From positions 496,001-560,000 of the forward strand of contig JAVJSN010000015.1 in the NCBI GenBank assembly GCA_040219355.1: 64,000 bases of DNA, read 5' to 3'. Below, one piece after another: positions 42,372 through 51,346 of the stretch. The number at the start of each line of letters is the position of its first letter. Positions within the stretch are counted from its first letter, which is position 1. Both the position numbers and the translations under genes were made by a program. Below the pieces are notes generated by a model. That model had not been told where the DNA came from. It was given only the letters and a program-made list of their open reading frames with translations, and did no database searches. This stretch comes from MH13 sp040219355 (GTDB taxonomy: Bacteria > Pseudomonadota > Alphaproteobacteria > Rhizobiales > MH13).

Positions 42372-42448
42372 TCCAGGCCCTTTTCTGGCTCAACTCTTTT
42401 CGCGTTTGCCTTTTGGCCTGAGCGTTCAGGGCCTATACGGTCGCTGAT

Positions 42449-44116
42449 ATGCTGATTCATCTGTCTGTTCGCGACATCGTTCTCATTGAAGCGCTCGATC
42501 TGGAGCTTGACCGGGGCATGACCGTGCTGACCGGTGAGACCGGTGCAGGCAAGTCCATTCTATTAGACGCGCTGGCGTTGGCCTTGGGCGCGCGCGGTGA
42601 TGCCGGGTTGGTGCGCTCGGGCGCCAAAAGCGGACAGGTGCGTGCTGTGTTCGAGCTGGAGCCCGACCACCCGTCATTCGCGATCCTGGATGAGGCTGGG
42701 CTTGAACCTGAGGGTGATCTGATCATCCGCCGCACGCAAAGTGCTGATGGTCGTGCGCGCGGCTATGTGAACGATCAGCCGGTGTCGATGACGCTGCTGC
42801 GATCCCTGGGCACCTCACTGGTGGAAATCCACGGTCAGCATGATGATCGCGCGCTGGTTGACCCTGCCAGCCATCGTCAATTGCTGGACGCGTATGGTGG
42901 CTTGCAGGGTTTGGTGGGCGATGTCGCTGCGGCTTACAAAGCTATGCAGGCGGCAGAGCGCGAGCGCGATGTCCATGCCGCGGCCCTGGCCGAAGCGGCA
43001 AAGGAAGCCGATTTTCTTAAAGCCAGCGTGGAAGAGCTCACAGCCCTTTCGCCGGAACCAGGCGAAGAGGAGGCATTGGCAGCGCGTCGTACCCATATGA
43101 TGCAAGCCGAAAAAGTTGCTGCTGACGTGCACGAAGCGCAAGAAGCGGTTTCTGGCTCTGCCTCGCCATCACCGGTGCTGGCGGCTCTGATGCGGCGGTT
43201 GGAGCGCAAAGGGCCTGACAGTGAAGCGTTGCTTGGCCCGATCATCGATGCGCTTGGTCGTTCGCTGGATGCCCTCGGCGATGCGGGCATGGAAATCGAT
43301 CGGGCTTTGATCAGCATCGAGTTCGACCCCAAGGAGCTCAACGATACCGAAGAGCGGCTGTTTGCGCTGCGAGCAGCGGCGCGCAAGTACCAGGTGACGT
43401 GTGACGGACTGCCGGAGAAGGCCGCCATTCTCGCCGAGCAGTTGGAAGCGTTGGATGCCCGGGTGGATCGCGGTGCGGCGCTGGATCAAGCCGTGAAGGA
43501 GACCGCTGCGCGCTATGATGGTTTGGCGCACGAGCTGTCGGCGGCACGCCATCGCTGCGCGGAGCATTTGAGTTCGGCTGTTGAAGCTGAACTGCCGGAC
43601 CTCAAACTTGTCCAAGCGCGCTTCATGGCGGACGTTTCGACCAACGAAAAGGAACGCAGCGCACACGGCTATGACACGGTCGCCTTTCAAGTGCAGACCA
43701 ATCCTGGCACGCGTCCCGGGCCAATGATGAAGGTGGCCTCTGGTGGCGAACTTTCGCGTTTTCTTTTGGCGCTCAAAGTGGTTTTGGCCGACAAGGGTTC
43801 GGCGCCGACCCTGGTATTCGATGAGATTGACACGGGGGCTGGCGGTGCTGTCGCCGAGGCCATCGGCGTGCGCCTTGCAAGGCTCGCCGGTCAGGTCCAG
43901 GTGCTCTCTGTAACCCATGCACCGCAGGTGGCCGCACGTGCTCATGGACACTTGTCTATTGCCAAGGCCATCAAGGCCGACCAGACGCGCACGCAAGTGG
44001 AGCGTTTGTCCGAAGATGGTCGACTGGAAGAGCTCGCGCGCATGCTTTCTGGCGCTAAAGTCACCGATGAAGCGCGCGCGGCGGCTGCCAGCCTTTTGCA
44101 AGGAGAGCGGGTGTGA
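42449..44116 (+). CDS. recN: DNA repair protein RecN
   Basis: RecN is an SMC-like ATPase acting early in double-strand-break repair. The 555-residue product has the Walker A loop 'TGETGAGKSILLDALALALGARG' (about residues 28-50), central coiled-coil arms rich in Ala, Glu and Arg, the ABC signature 'VASGGELSRFLLALKVVL', and Walker B 'PTLVFDEIDTGAGGAVAEAIG'. The product is complete. The usual lexA box upstream of recN is not obvious here. Its stop overlaps the ligA GTG start (GTGA). Confidence 0.96.
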   Translation: MLIHLSVRDIVLIEALDLELDRGMTVLTGETGAGKSILLDALALALGARGDAGLVRSGAKSGQVRAVFELEPDHPSFAILDEAGLEPEGDLIIRRTQSADGRARGYVNDQPVSMTLLRSLGTSLVEIHGQHDDRALVDPASHRQLLDAYGGLQGLVGDVAAAYKAMQAAERERDVHAAALAEAAKEADFLKASVEELTALSPEPGEEEALAARRTHMMQAEKVAADVHEAQEAVSGSASPSPVLAALMRRLERKGPDSEALLGPIIDALGRSLDALGDAGMEIDRALISIEFDPKELNDTEERLFALRAAARKYQVTCDGLPEKAAILAEQLEALDARVDRGAALDQAVKETAARYDGLAHELSAARHRCAEHLSSAVEAELPDLKLVQARFMADVSTNEKERSAHGYDTVAFQVQTNPGTRPGPMMKVASGGELSRFLLALKVVLADKGSAPTLVFDEIDTGAGGAVAEAIGVRLARLAGQVQVLSVTHAPQVAARAHGHLSIAKAIKADQTRTQVERLSEDGRLEELARMLSGAKVTDEARAAAASLLQGERV

Positions 44117-46254
44117 GTGGGTTGCGTAATGCTCCCGTGGAGCAGCTGAGCGAACGCCAGGCCAAGAAAGAGCTTCAGGCGCTCACCGATGAGATGGCCG
44201 CCCATGATGCGGCCTATCACGGCGAGGATGCGCCGTTGATTTCCGATGCTGACTACGATGCGCTGAAGGCCCGCAATCTGGCTATTGAGGCGCGGTTTCC
44301 CGATCTGGTGCTCACTGATAGTCCATCAAAGAAAGTCGGCAGCGCGCCATCGGAAAAGTTTGCCAAAGTCACCCATGCACGGGCGATGCTCTCCCTGGAC
44401 AATGCGTTTTCGGCTGAAGATGTGCACGAGTTTGGCGCGCGGATCGCCCGCTTCTTGCGGCTTGATGCACCGCCGGCCATGACCGCTGAGCCGAAGATCG
44501 ACGGACTGTCGCTGTCGCTGCGCTATGAGCGCGGTGAGCTGGTAACCGCTGCGACACGTGGCGATGGGGCGGTTGGAGAAGATGTGACGCGCAACGCGCG
44601 TACAATCGCGTCGATCCCCCACAGCTTGATGGGCGATGTGCCAGACGTGGTTGAAGTACGCGGCGAGGTTTACATGGCGGCCGAGGATTTCACGGCCCTC
44701 AACACCCGCATGGAGGAGGCTGGCGGCAAGGTTTTTGCCAACCCGCGCAATGCGGCGGCTGGGTCCCTGCGCCAGCTTGATCCAGAGATCACCAAATCGC
44801 GCCCGCTGGCGTTCTTTGCTTATGCCTGGGGAGAACTGTCGGAGCCGCTGGCCGACACGCAAATGAAGGCGGTGGAGCGTCTGAAGACTTTCGGTTTTAC
44901 CATCAACGATGAGATGAAGCTGTGCGCGACGCCCGATGAAGCCTTAGCCGTTTATGACAACATCGCGCTTCAGCGTGCGGAACTCGGCTATGATATTGAC
45001 GGCGTGGTCTACAAGGTGGATCGGCTGGATTATCAAGAGAGGCTGGGCTTTGTCTCGCGCTCGCCGCGCTGGGCCATTGCGCACAAATTTCCAGCCGAGC
45101 AGGCGTTCACCACACTGGAAAATATCGAGATTCAACTGGGTCGGACCGGCGCTCTGACGCCGGTTGCCAAGCTGCATCCCATTACCGTTGGTGGCGTGGT
45201 GGTCTCCAACGCTACACTGCACAATGCCGACTACATTGCCGGCATCGGCAATGATGGCTTGCCGATCCGCGAGGGCAGGGATCTGCGTGTTGGTGATACG
45301 GTGATCGTGCAGCGGGCCGGTGATGTGATCCCGCAGATCGTGGACGTGCTGCTCGACAAGCGTCCTGCTGGCAGCGAGCCGTTCGTGTTTCCAACCGTAT
45401 GCCCAGCCTGCGGCAGTGAGGCCAAGCGCGAGGTTGACGCCAAAGGAAAGCCCGACAGCGTGACGCGCTGCACCGGCGGGCTGATTTGTCCTGCGCAGGC
45501 GGTGGAGCGGCTGAAACATTTTGTCTCGCGCAACGCGCTGGATATTGATGGGCTCGGCGATAAGCAGATTGAGGCTTTTTATCAGGATGGGCTGATCGCC
45601 AATGCCGCCGACATTTTCACGCTCGAAGCGCGCGATGGCCGCTCACTGAAGAAGTTGAAAGACCGCGAGGGCTGGGGTGAGACCAGCATCGCCAATCTTT
45701 GGGCTGCCATAGATGAACGGCGAAACGTGCCGTTTTCACGGTTCCTGTTTGCGCTGGGTGCCCGCCATGTGGGCGAGACGACGGCGCGGGTGATTGCGCG
45801 CCACTACACCAGTTTTGAAGCCTTCCGCGCGGCTATGCTTACGGCGGCGTCGGGCGATGAGGAGTCGCGCGAAGAGTTGGTGGGCATTGATGGTATCGGC
45901 GAAACAGTGGCTGTTTCGCTGATCCAATTCTTTGGCGAGAGCCACAACGAGCAGGTGCTCGATGCGCTGCTGGCTGAGATGACCATCGAGGATGAAGTCT
46001 TTGAGGTTCAGGAAAGTCCTGTGGCTGGAAAAGTGGTGGTCTTCACCGGCTCACTGGAAAAAATGACCCGCGATGAGGCCAAAGCGATGGCAGAGCGTTT
46101 CGGGGCCAAAGTGTCGGGTTCGGTTTCGAAGAAGACTGATCTTCTGGTCGCTGGGCCAGGCGCTGGCTCAAAGCTCACCAAAGCGCAGAGCTTGGGCGTT
46201 GAAACCGTGGATGAAGATGGCTGGTTTGAGTTGGTTGGTGTGACGCCTGCTTGA
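44113..46254 (+). CDS. ligA: NAD+-dependent DNA ligase LigA
   Basis: LigA seals nicks in replication and repair using NAD+. The 713-residue product has the full domain order: Ia domain ('HDAAYHGEDAPLISDADYDAL'), adenylation domain with the AMP-accepting Lys128 in 'EPKIDG', and the OB fold. The four-cysteine zinc finger ('CPACGSEAKREVDAKGKPDSVTRCTGGLICPAQ') is followed by helix-hairpin-helix repeats and a C-terminal BRCT domain ('VAGKVVVFTGSLEKMTRDEAKAMAERFGAKVSGSVSKKTDLLVAG'). The GTG start overlaps the recN stop, so the two repair genes are coupled. The cluster is followed by a palindromic repeat element. Confidence 0.98.
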   Translation: MSGLRNAPVEQLSERQAKKELQALTDEMAAHDAAYHGEDAPLISDADYDALKARNLAIEARFPDLVLTDSPSKKVGSAPSEKFAKVTHARAMLSLDNAFSAEDVHEFGARIARFLRLDAPPAMTAEPKIDGLSLSLRYERGELVTAATRGDGAVGEDVTRNARTIASIPHSLMGDVPDVVEVRGEVYMAAEDFTALNTRMEEAGGKVFANPRNAAAGSLRQLDPEITKSRPLAFFAYAWGELSEPLADTQMKAVERLKTFGFTINDEMKLCATPDEALAVYDNIALQRAELGYDIDGVVYKVDRLDYQERLGFVSRSPRWAIAHKFPAEQAFTTLENIEIQLGRTGALTPVAKLHPITVGGVVVSNATLHNADYIAGIGNDGLPIREGRDLRVGDTVIVQRAGDVIPQIVDVLLDKRPAGSEPFVFPTVCPACGSEAKREVDAKGKPDSVTRCTGGLICPAQAVERLKHFVSRNALDIDGLGDKQIEAFYQDGLIANAADIFTLEARDGRSLKKLKDREGWGETSIANLWAAIDERRNVPFSRFLFALGARHVGETTARVIARHYTSFEAFRAAMLTAASGDEESREELVGIDGIGETVAVSLIQFFGESHNEQVLDALLAEMTIEDEVFEVQESPVAGKVVVFTGSLEKMTRDEAKAMAERFGAKVSGSVSKKTDLLVAGPGAGSKLTKAQSLGVETVDEDGWFELVGVTPA

Positions 46255-46264
46255 AACAGTATCT

Positions 46265-46366
46265 GTCATGGCCGGACTTGACCCGGCCATCCAGCTCTAA
46301 GCGTTGAACTAAGTCGCTCTTGGCAGATCACAGAGGGTGGATCCTCGGGTCAAGCCCGAGGATGAC
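46265..46366. repeat. Palindromic intergenic repeat element (RPE/REP-like), about 102 bp
   Basis: The element is bounded by GTCAT and ATGAC and contains two hairpins. One is ATGGCCGG / CCGGCCAT at 46268-46290 with a seven-base loop; the other is ATCCTCGGG / CCCGAGGAT at 46341-46363 with loop TCAAG. The motifs 'GGACTTGACCCGG' and 'CTCGGGTCAAGCCCGAGG' are familiar from dispersed repeats between genes in Rhizobiales. It lies between the convergent ligA and aminopeptidase genes, where it may also serve as a bidirectional terminator. Confidence 0.85.
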
Positions 46367-46370
46367 GACC

Positions 46371-48212
46371 TTAGATAGGTGCGCAGGCTGCTTCCAGGAA
46401 CGCCAAATCATCGCCGGAAAGCAGTGGGCCAATATCAGCCAGAACCTTCGCATGAAAAGCGTTCAGCCAGGCCAGCTCAGCGTCTGACATCAGGCCAACA
46501 TCAACCAAGCGACGCTCGAATGGCGCGCGGGTGATGGTTTCAAAACCCATCATCGGTTGATCGCCGCCGAAATCTTCCGGTTCTGTTACGAAGACCAGGT
46601 TTTCAAGCCGGATACCGAATGCGCCTTCTTTGTAGTAGCCGGGCTCATTGGAAAGCAGCATGCCGGGTTCCAGAGGCACATGGCCCTGCTTGGCGATTCG
46701 CGCCAGCCCTTCATGAACGCCGAGATACGCCCCAACGCCGTGTCCGGTACCATGGGCATAATCCAGGCCGTTGGCCCAGAGGAACTGGCGCGCCAGGACA
46801 TCCAGATGGGCGCCGGTGGTGCCTTTGGGAAAGCGCGCTGTGGCGAGCGCAATATGGCCTTTCAACACCAGCGTGTAAGCGCGCTTGTGTTCATCTGACG
46901 GTTCGCCAACCAGCAGCGTGCGCGTGATGTCGGTCGTGCCGTCAAGATATTGCGCGCCAGAATCCACCAGATAGAGCGAGTTCTGTTCAATAGGCGCGTT
47001 GGTGGCGTGGGTGACGCGGTAGTGCACGATAGCACCGTTGGCTCCGGCGCCGGAGATGGTCGGGAAAGAGATATCCTTCAGCTGATTGGTCTCGCGGCGG
47101 CAGGCAAGCAGCTTTTCCGCCGCTTGGATCTCATCCAAACCACCCTTGGGCGCTTGCGTGTCAAACCAAGCCAAGAACCGTGTGACTGCCGCGCCGTCGC
47201 GTACATGAGCTGCTCGTGCGCCTGCCTGCTCAACAGCATTTTTGCGTGATCGCGGCGCTTCAATCGGGTCTGTGGCTTCCACCAAAGACCCGCCAGCCTG
47301 CGTGATGGTGTCAGCGATTTTTACCGACACATTGGCCGGGTCGACCATGACCTTGGCTTTGGCCTCGCCAAGCGCCTGAAGCGCTGCGGGAAAATCGGTA
47401 ATGTTGGCGATGGTCACGTCACGAAGGTGCTCGCCGGCTTCATCGGTAAGTTTGTGCGGATCGACAAAAAGCTGGGCAAGGCCGTCATCGCTGACAATGG
47501 CAAAGGCCAGAAACATTGGCTTCTGCGGCACGTCATTGCCGCGCAGATTGAACAGCCATGCCGCGCCATCGGCTTGTGTCAGCACCACCGCGTCGGCGCG
47601 CTTCTCTTTGACGGTCTGCGCAATATCAGCGATTTTCTCCGCAAACGGTTGCCCGGCAAAGTCCAGCGGATGAACCACAATGGGTTCTGCGGGTCGGCCG
47701 GGTTGATCGGGCCAGATGGTATCGATGAGATTTGCGACTGTCGGGGCGAGTGTAGCGCCCGCCTTTTCGGCAGCCTTTTTGAAACGCTTGAATCCATTGA
47801 TCGTGTGCAACCACGGGTCATAGCCTATGGTTTTGCCAGAGAGATCGAGGCCACCCAGGTAGGCCGCGATCGGATTCTCAACCATATCATCAGGCGTAAA
47901 ATCGGGCTGCACCGTTTGGGCGCGCACTTGCAGTGTGTAGCGCCCATCGGTGAACACCCGCGCTTCATCAGGCAACACCAGCACAAACGCGTTGGAGCCA
48001 GTGAACCCCGTCAGCCAGGCCACGCGCTCAGCGTAGGCTGGCAGATACTCGCTCTGGTGCTCGTCTGTGCGCGGCACAAGCAAACCATCAAATCCTTGAG
48101 CGGACATAGTGGCGCGCAGTGCGGCTAGGCGCTCAGGCCCTTTTCCTGGCTCACTTGTATCGTCGTAACTTTGCGATGGGTTTTGATTTTGGCGTGGTTG
48201 GGGGTCGTCCAT
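46371..48212 (-). CDS. M24-family aminopeptidase P-like metallopeptidase
   Basis: This ~613-residue enzyme has the three-domain layout of large aminopeptidase P proteins: two creatinase-N-like domains (about 30-165 and 180-320) and a C-terminal pita-bread domain. Metal ligands are in place: 'YLVDSGAQYLDGTTDITRTL' (two Asp), 'GTGHGVGAYLGVHEG' (His) and 'SNEPGYYKEGAFGIRLENL' (two Glu). It removes N-terminal residues preceding proline and is probably cytoplasmic. ATG 48212 has AGGA seven bases upstream; an upstream in-frame start would add 15 unconserved residues. A REP-like repeat lies at the 3' end. It is divergent from the small gene at 48379. Confidence 0.93.
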   Translation of the reverse strand: MDDPQPRQNQNPSQSYDDTSEPGKGPERLAALRATMSAQGFDGLLVPRTDEHQSEYLPAYAERVAWLTGFTGSNAFVLVLPDEARVFTDGRYTLQVRAQTVQPDFTPDDMVENPIAAYLGGLDLSGKTIGYDPWLHTINGFKRFKKAAEKAGATLAPTVANLIDTIWPDQPGRPAEPIVVHPLDFAGQPFAEKIADIAQTVKEKRADAVVLTQADGAAWLFNLRGNDVPQKPMFLAFAIVSDDGLAQLFVDPHKLTDEAGEHLRDVTIANITDFPAALQALGEAKAKVMVDPANVSVKIADTITQAGGSLVEATDPIEAPRSRKNAVEQAGARAAHVRDGAAVTRFLAWFDTQAPKGGLDEIQAAEKLLACRRETNQLKDISFPTISGAGANGAIVHYRVTHATNAPIEQNSLYLVDSGAQYLDGTTDITRTLLVGEPSDEHKRAYTLVLKGHIALATARFPKGTTGAHLDVLARQFLWANGLDYAHGTGHGVGAYLGVHEGLARIAKQGHVPLEPGMLLSNEPGYYKEGAFGIRLENLVFVTEPEDFGGDQPMMGFETITRAPFERRLVDVGLMSDAELAWLNAFHAKVLADIGPLLSGDDLAFLEAACAPI

Positions 48213-48378
48213 CGAACATCCTAACAATTGGTGCACTGCATCATGCGCTGGGTGCAAGGCTGCCGTGAGATGAAAGGTCTACCGCAGAACGACTATAAGG
48301 ACCATGTTGGCAGGGTAAGAACCGAACGTCTCCCCCCAGAGACTTGCATGAGATTTCTCAGCCACTAAGGAGCCAGTC

Positions 48379-48603
48379 ATGGCCGTTTTCGCCTTTTCAG
48401 AACCACAACCGGTTTTTGCCACTGATGGCAAAAAACCATCGATCTTCCGTCGCGCACTCAATGCCGTCATCGAAGCGCGGATGGCCCAGGCACAGCGCCA
48501 GGTAAACGCCCACATTGCAACGCTTGATCCAAAAACCCGTGCCAAATTTGACATCGGCAACGCGGTGACCGGCAAGAACGGCGTCTACATCTGGCCGTAC
48601 TGA
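48379..48603 (+). CDS. Small uncharacterised protein, 74 residues
   Basis: I do not recognise the function of this short protein. It has an excellent AAGGAG ribosome site before ATG 48379. The sequence has an N-terminal 'FAFSEPQPVFATDGKKPS', a basic, amphipathic helical middle ('IFRRALNAVIEARMAQAQRQVNAHIATLD') and a C-terminal 'FDIGNAVTGKNGVYIWPY'. The middle is reminiscent of small DUF1127-like proteins, but the match is weak. No membrane segment or signal peptide is present. It lies between the divergent aminopeptidase gene and convergent prmA, whose stop is nine bases away. Confidence 0.65.
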   Translation: MAVFAFSEPQPVFATDGKKPSIFRRALNAVIEARMAQAQRQVNAHIATLDPKTRAKFDIGNAVTGKNGVYIWPY

Positions 48604-48612
48604 TCAGCCCGG

Positions 48613-49488
48613 TTAGGGTTGTTTGAGGAGAAGCGCAGACCATTCGCCGTGATGGATGCGCTTCTTCAAGACCAGGCCTTCGGCGCGATAGCGGGCAAGC
48701 ACCGCGCGCTCCTGATGCCGCATCAATCCTGATAAAATAACCGCACCGCCCGAGGCCAAAAGTTTGGCCATGGGCGCTGCGAGCACGATCAGTGGCCCCG
48801 CCAAGATGTTGGCCATGATCAGATCGTAAGGCGCGCCCAATTGCGCTGCGCCCATCACGCCATCGGCCTCCGCAACATGGATCCACGGCGCCAGCTGGTT
48901 TAGCTGAGCGTTTTGCCGCGTCACTTCTACTGAAATCGGATCGATATCGGTCGCCAGCACGGGCGCTTTCGTCAGGTGTACAGCGGCCATGGCCAGCACG
49001 CCGGTCCCAGTACCAACATCGAGCACATTGGTGAAGCGTTGGCGCGCGCAGGCCCAATCAATCAACTCCAAACAGCCAAGTGTCGTGCCGTGATGGCCTG
49101 TACCAAAGGCGCGGCTTGCCTCCACGCGGATCCCAATGTCGGTTGGACCGACAGCATCGCGCGCGTGGATGCCGTGAACGACAAATCGACCGGCGCGAAT
49201 GGCCTGTAAGCCTTCTAGGCTTGCCGTGACCCAGTCCACTTCATCCAAAACTTCACAGCTCAGCGGCGCCGCGAAGGCATCGGATCCCAAAGCGTCTTGA
49301 ATTGCCGTTTTCAGCGCCGTTGCATCTTCGCCCTCGCGAAACACATCCACCGACCAGTGACCGGCCTCTCCATCTTCAAAAAAGGCGATGGGGGTCTGAT
49401 CGGCCTCAAACGCCTGTTCCAGCAGTTCAGCGATGCGCTCAGCTTCTTGGCGGTGGGGGACTGTGAGAGTGGCCTTAACGGTCGGCAT
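48613..49488 (-). CDS. prmA: Ribosomal protein L11 methyltransferase
   Basis: PrmA trimethylates ribosomal protein L11 using SAM. The ~291-residue product has the N-terminal L11-recognition domain and the class I methyltransferase core: 'IRVEASRAFGTGHHGTTLGCLELI', 'NVLDVGTGTGVLAMAAVHL', 'VLATDIDPISVEVTRQNAQLN', 'YDLIMANILAGPLIVLAAPM' and 'VILSGLMRHQERAV'. ATG 49488 gives the family N-terminus 'MPTVKATLTV'; an extended frame would run into the upstream antiporter gene. It overlaps the end of that gene by 14 bases, so the two may be co-transcribed. Confidence 0.95.
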   Translation of the reverse strand: MPTVKATLTVPHRQEAERIAELLEQAFEADQTPIAFFEDGEAGHWSVDVFREGEDATALKTAIQDALGSDAFAAPLSCEVLDEVDWVTASLEGLQAIRAGRFVVHGIHARDAVGPTDIGIRVEASRAFGTGHHGTTLGCLELIDWACARQRFTNVLDVGTGTGVLAMAAVHLTKAPVLATDIDPISVEVTRQNAQLNQLAPWIHVAEADGVMGAAQLGAPYDLIMANILAGPLIVLAAPMAKLLASGGAVILSGLMRHQERAVLARYRAEGLVLKKRIHHGEWSALLLKQP

Positions 49489-51307
49489 GTTTGGTATCGC
49501 TGTTTGTTTTGGGTTGTGTTTTTTGCGATGGAGGCGGCCCGAACAAGAACACGGTGTCGCCCACCGCTGGTCTGAACTGAGCGCCGAGCGCCGGTGAGAT
49601 GAAGGCGCCTTTTGAGGAGACGGCAAACATCACTTGCGTTGCTGGGTCGCGCTGGGCGCGCAGTGCGTCCATGGTGAACTCCTCGGTGAGTTTGGTGCGT
49701 TGCACCGCCCAATTGTTGGTGATCATGCGGAATTCGGCTTCGGTCTCACCCATGGACGGGTTGAACAGACGCTGACCGCTGACGGTCGTGGCCAGCTCAT
49801 CGCGTTTGCCCTCTTCGATGCCAAGACGAAACACGCGGGCGCGGCCAAGTTCGGGGCCAAAATCGGTGCAGACCAGCGCGTTGTAGGCATCATTGTCGGT
49901 GGCAGCGATCAAGGTGCCAAACCGTGACAGATCAAGCCGGTGCTCGGCGGCCTCCGAAAGGATCTCACCCAGATAGGTGTTGAACCCAGCCTGGCGCGCT
50001 GCCGACAAGCGCGAATGGTTTCGATCCACCACCAGGACAGGCAAGTCGGCGCTTTTCAGTTTCTCCGCCAATGCCAGAGAGAAGCGGTTGGACCCAATGA
50101 TCAGAAAGCCATCAGGATCAGCTGAGGTAATGCCAAGCATGTTGGCCAAGGGTTTGAGTGAAAACCCATGTAGGATCACGGTGGTGATCACCACCAGGAA
50201 GGCAAGCGGCGCAAGGCGAGCGCCATCGTCTACGCCGATGCTGACCAATGTGCCTGCAAACAGACCGGACACGGCCACGGCGACCACACCGCGCGGTGCA
50301 ATCCAGCCGATCAGCAGCCGTTCGCGCATCGAGAGTTCCGTTCCGATGGTCGCCAGCATGATCGCCAATGGTCGCACCACCAGGAGCAGGGCCGCGATAT
50401 ACGCCAGGTCGCGCCAGCCCAATGACAAGATGTTATCCATCGAGATGCTGGCGGTGAGGACGATGAAAAGACCCGACACCAGCAACACCGTCATCACTTC
50501 TTTGAAGCGCCGAATATCGGTGTAGCTGGCAAGCTTGGCGTTGGCGAGCACAATGCCCATTACCGTCACCGTGACCAAGCCTGCCTCGGCGAGTACCGCG
50601 TCGGTGGCAGCATAGCCGACCAATGCGGCGACCAAAATGATGGGGCTTTTGAGATAATCTGGCACCAATCCGCGGGAAAAGGCAGTGGCGAGCAGCTTGG
50701 TGGCCAGCCAGCCACCGACAACGCCGATCAGCAGCGCGGCAGCGACTTGCAAAGCGATGGTGCTGGCGGGGTTGCCGCTGTTTAGCGCCAGCACTGTTTC
50801 AAACGCGATGACCGCAAACAGCGCTCCGATTGGGTCGACCACAATGGCTTCCCAGCGCAGCACCGAGCCGGTGCGGGTCGGCAGTTTGGCCTGGCGCAAT
50901 AAGGGCATGATGACGGTTGGCCCCGTCACCACCATAATCCCGGAAAACACCACGGCGGCTTCTATGGAAAGGCCAGCGATATAGTAGGCGGCAGCCGTTC
51001 CGAAGATCCAAACCAGCGGTGCGGAGACGAAGATGATCCGGCGCACGGCCTTGGCAGTGCCACTGATTTCCGCGAAGTTGAGCGTCATCCCGCCTTCAAA
51101 CAAAATGATCGCAACGGCGAGGGCGACCAGCGGTTTAAGTAGGTCCCCGAAATCTTCAAATGGGTTGACGATGCCCGTTGCTGGCCCAGCCAGCAGCCCT
51201 GCTAAAAGCAGCAGCACGATGGCCGGTACCTGAGTGCGCCAGGCAAGCCACTGCGCACCGATGCCGAGCGCACCGATCAGTGCGATGGTGAAGATAAGAT
51301 CGTGCAC
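49475..51307 (-). CDS. Cation:proton antiporter (CPA1 type) with TrkA-N domain
   Basis: This 610-residue protein has about 12 membrane helices (residues 1-390) of the Na+/H+ exchanger type. 'LAVAIILFEGGMTLNFAEI' and 'FSGIMVVTGPTVIMPLLRQAKL' followed by 'RWEAIVVDPIGALFAVIAFE' are the conserved exchanger motifs. A cytoplasmic NAD-binding regulatory domain follows ('GFLIIGSNRFSLALAEKLKSADLPVLVVDRNHSRLSAARQAGFNTYLGEILSE'), with a TrkA-C-like end. It exports Na+ or K+ in exchange for protons. The exact ion is uncertain. The start is a GTG at 51307. Its end overlaps prmA. Confidence 0.9.
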   Translation of the reverse strand: MHDLIFTIALIGALGIGAQWLAWRTQVPAIVLLLLAGLLAGPATGIVNPFEDFGDLLKPLVALAVAIILFEGGMTLNFAEISGTAKAVRRIIFVSAPLVWIFGTAAAYYIAGLSIEAAVVFSGIMVVTGPTVIMPLLRQAKLPTRTGSVLRWEAIVVDPIGALFAVIAFETVLALNSGNPASTIALQVAAALLIGVVGGWLATKLLATAFSRGLVPDYLKSPIILVAALVGYAATDAVLAEAGLVTVTVMGIVLANAKLASYTDIRRFKEVMTVLLVSGLFIVLTASISMDNILSLGWRDLAYIAALLLVVRPLAIMLATIGTELSMRERLLIGWIAPRGVVAVAVSGLFAGTLVSIGVDDGARLAPLAFLVVITTVILHGFSLKPLANMLGITSADPDGFLIIGSNRFSLALAEKLKSADLPVLVVDRNHSRLSAARQAGFNTYLGEILSEAAEHRLDLSRFGTLIAATDNDAYNALVCTDFGPELGRARVFRLGIEEGKRDELATTVSGQRLFNPSMGETEAEFRMITNNWAVQRTKLTEEFTMDALRAQRDPATQVMFAVSSKGAFISPALGAQFRPAVGDTVFLFGPPPSQKTQPKTNSDTKHADR

Positions 51308-51346
51308 GGTGTGCTTTCTTTGCGTGTCGGGGGCCTTACTGGCCGA

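Noticed and set aside
43169..44101. Minus-strand frame of 310 codons
   Set aside because: It is antisense to recN, which carries Walker A, signature and Walker B motifs.
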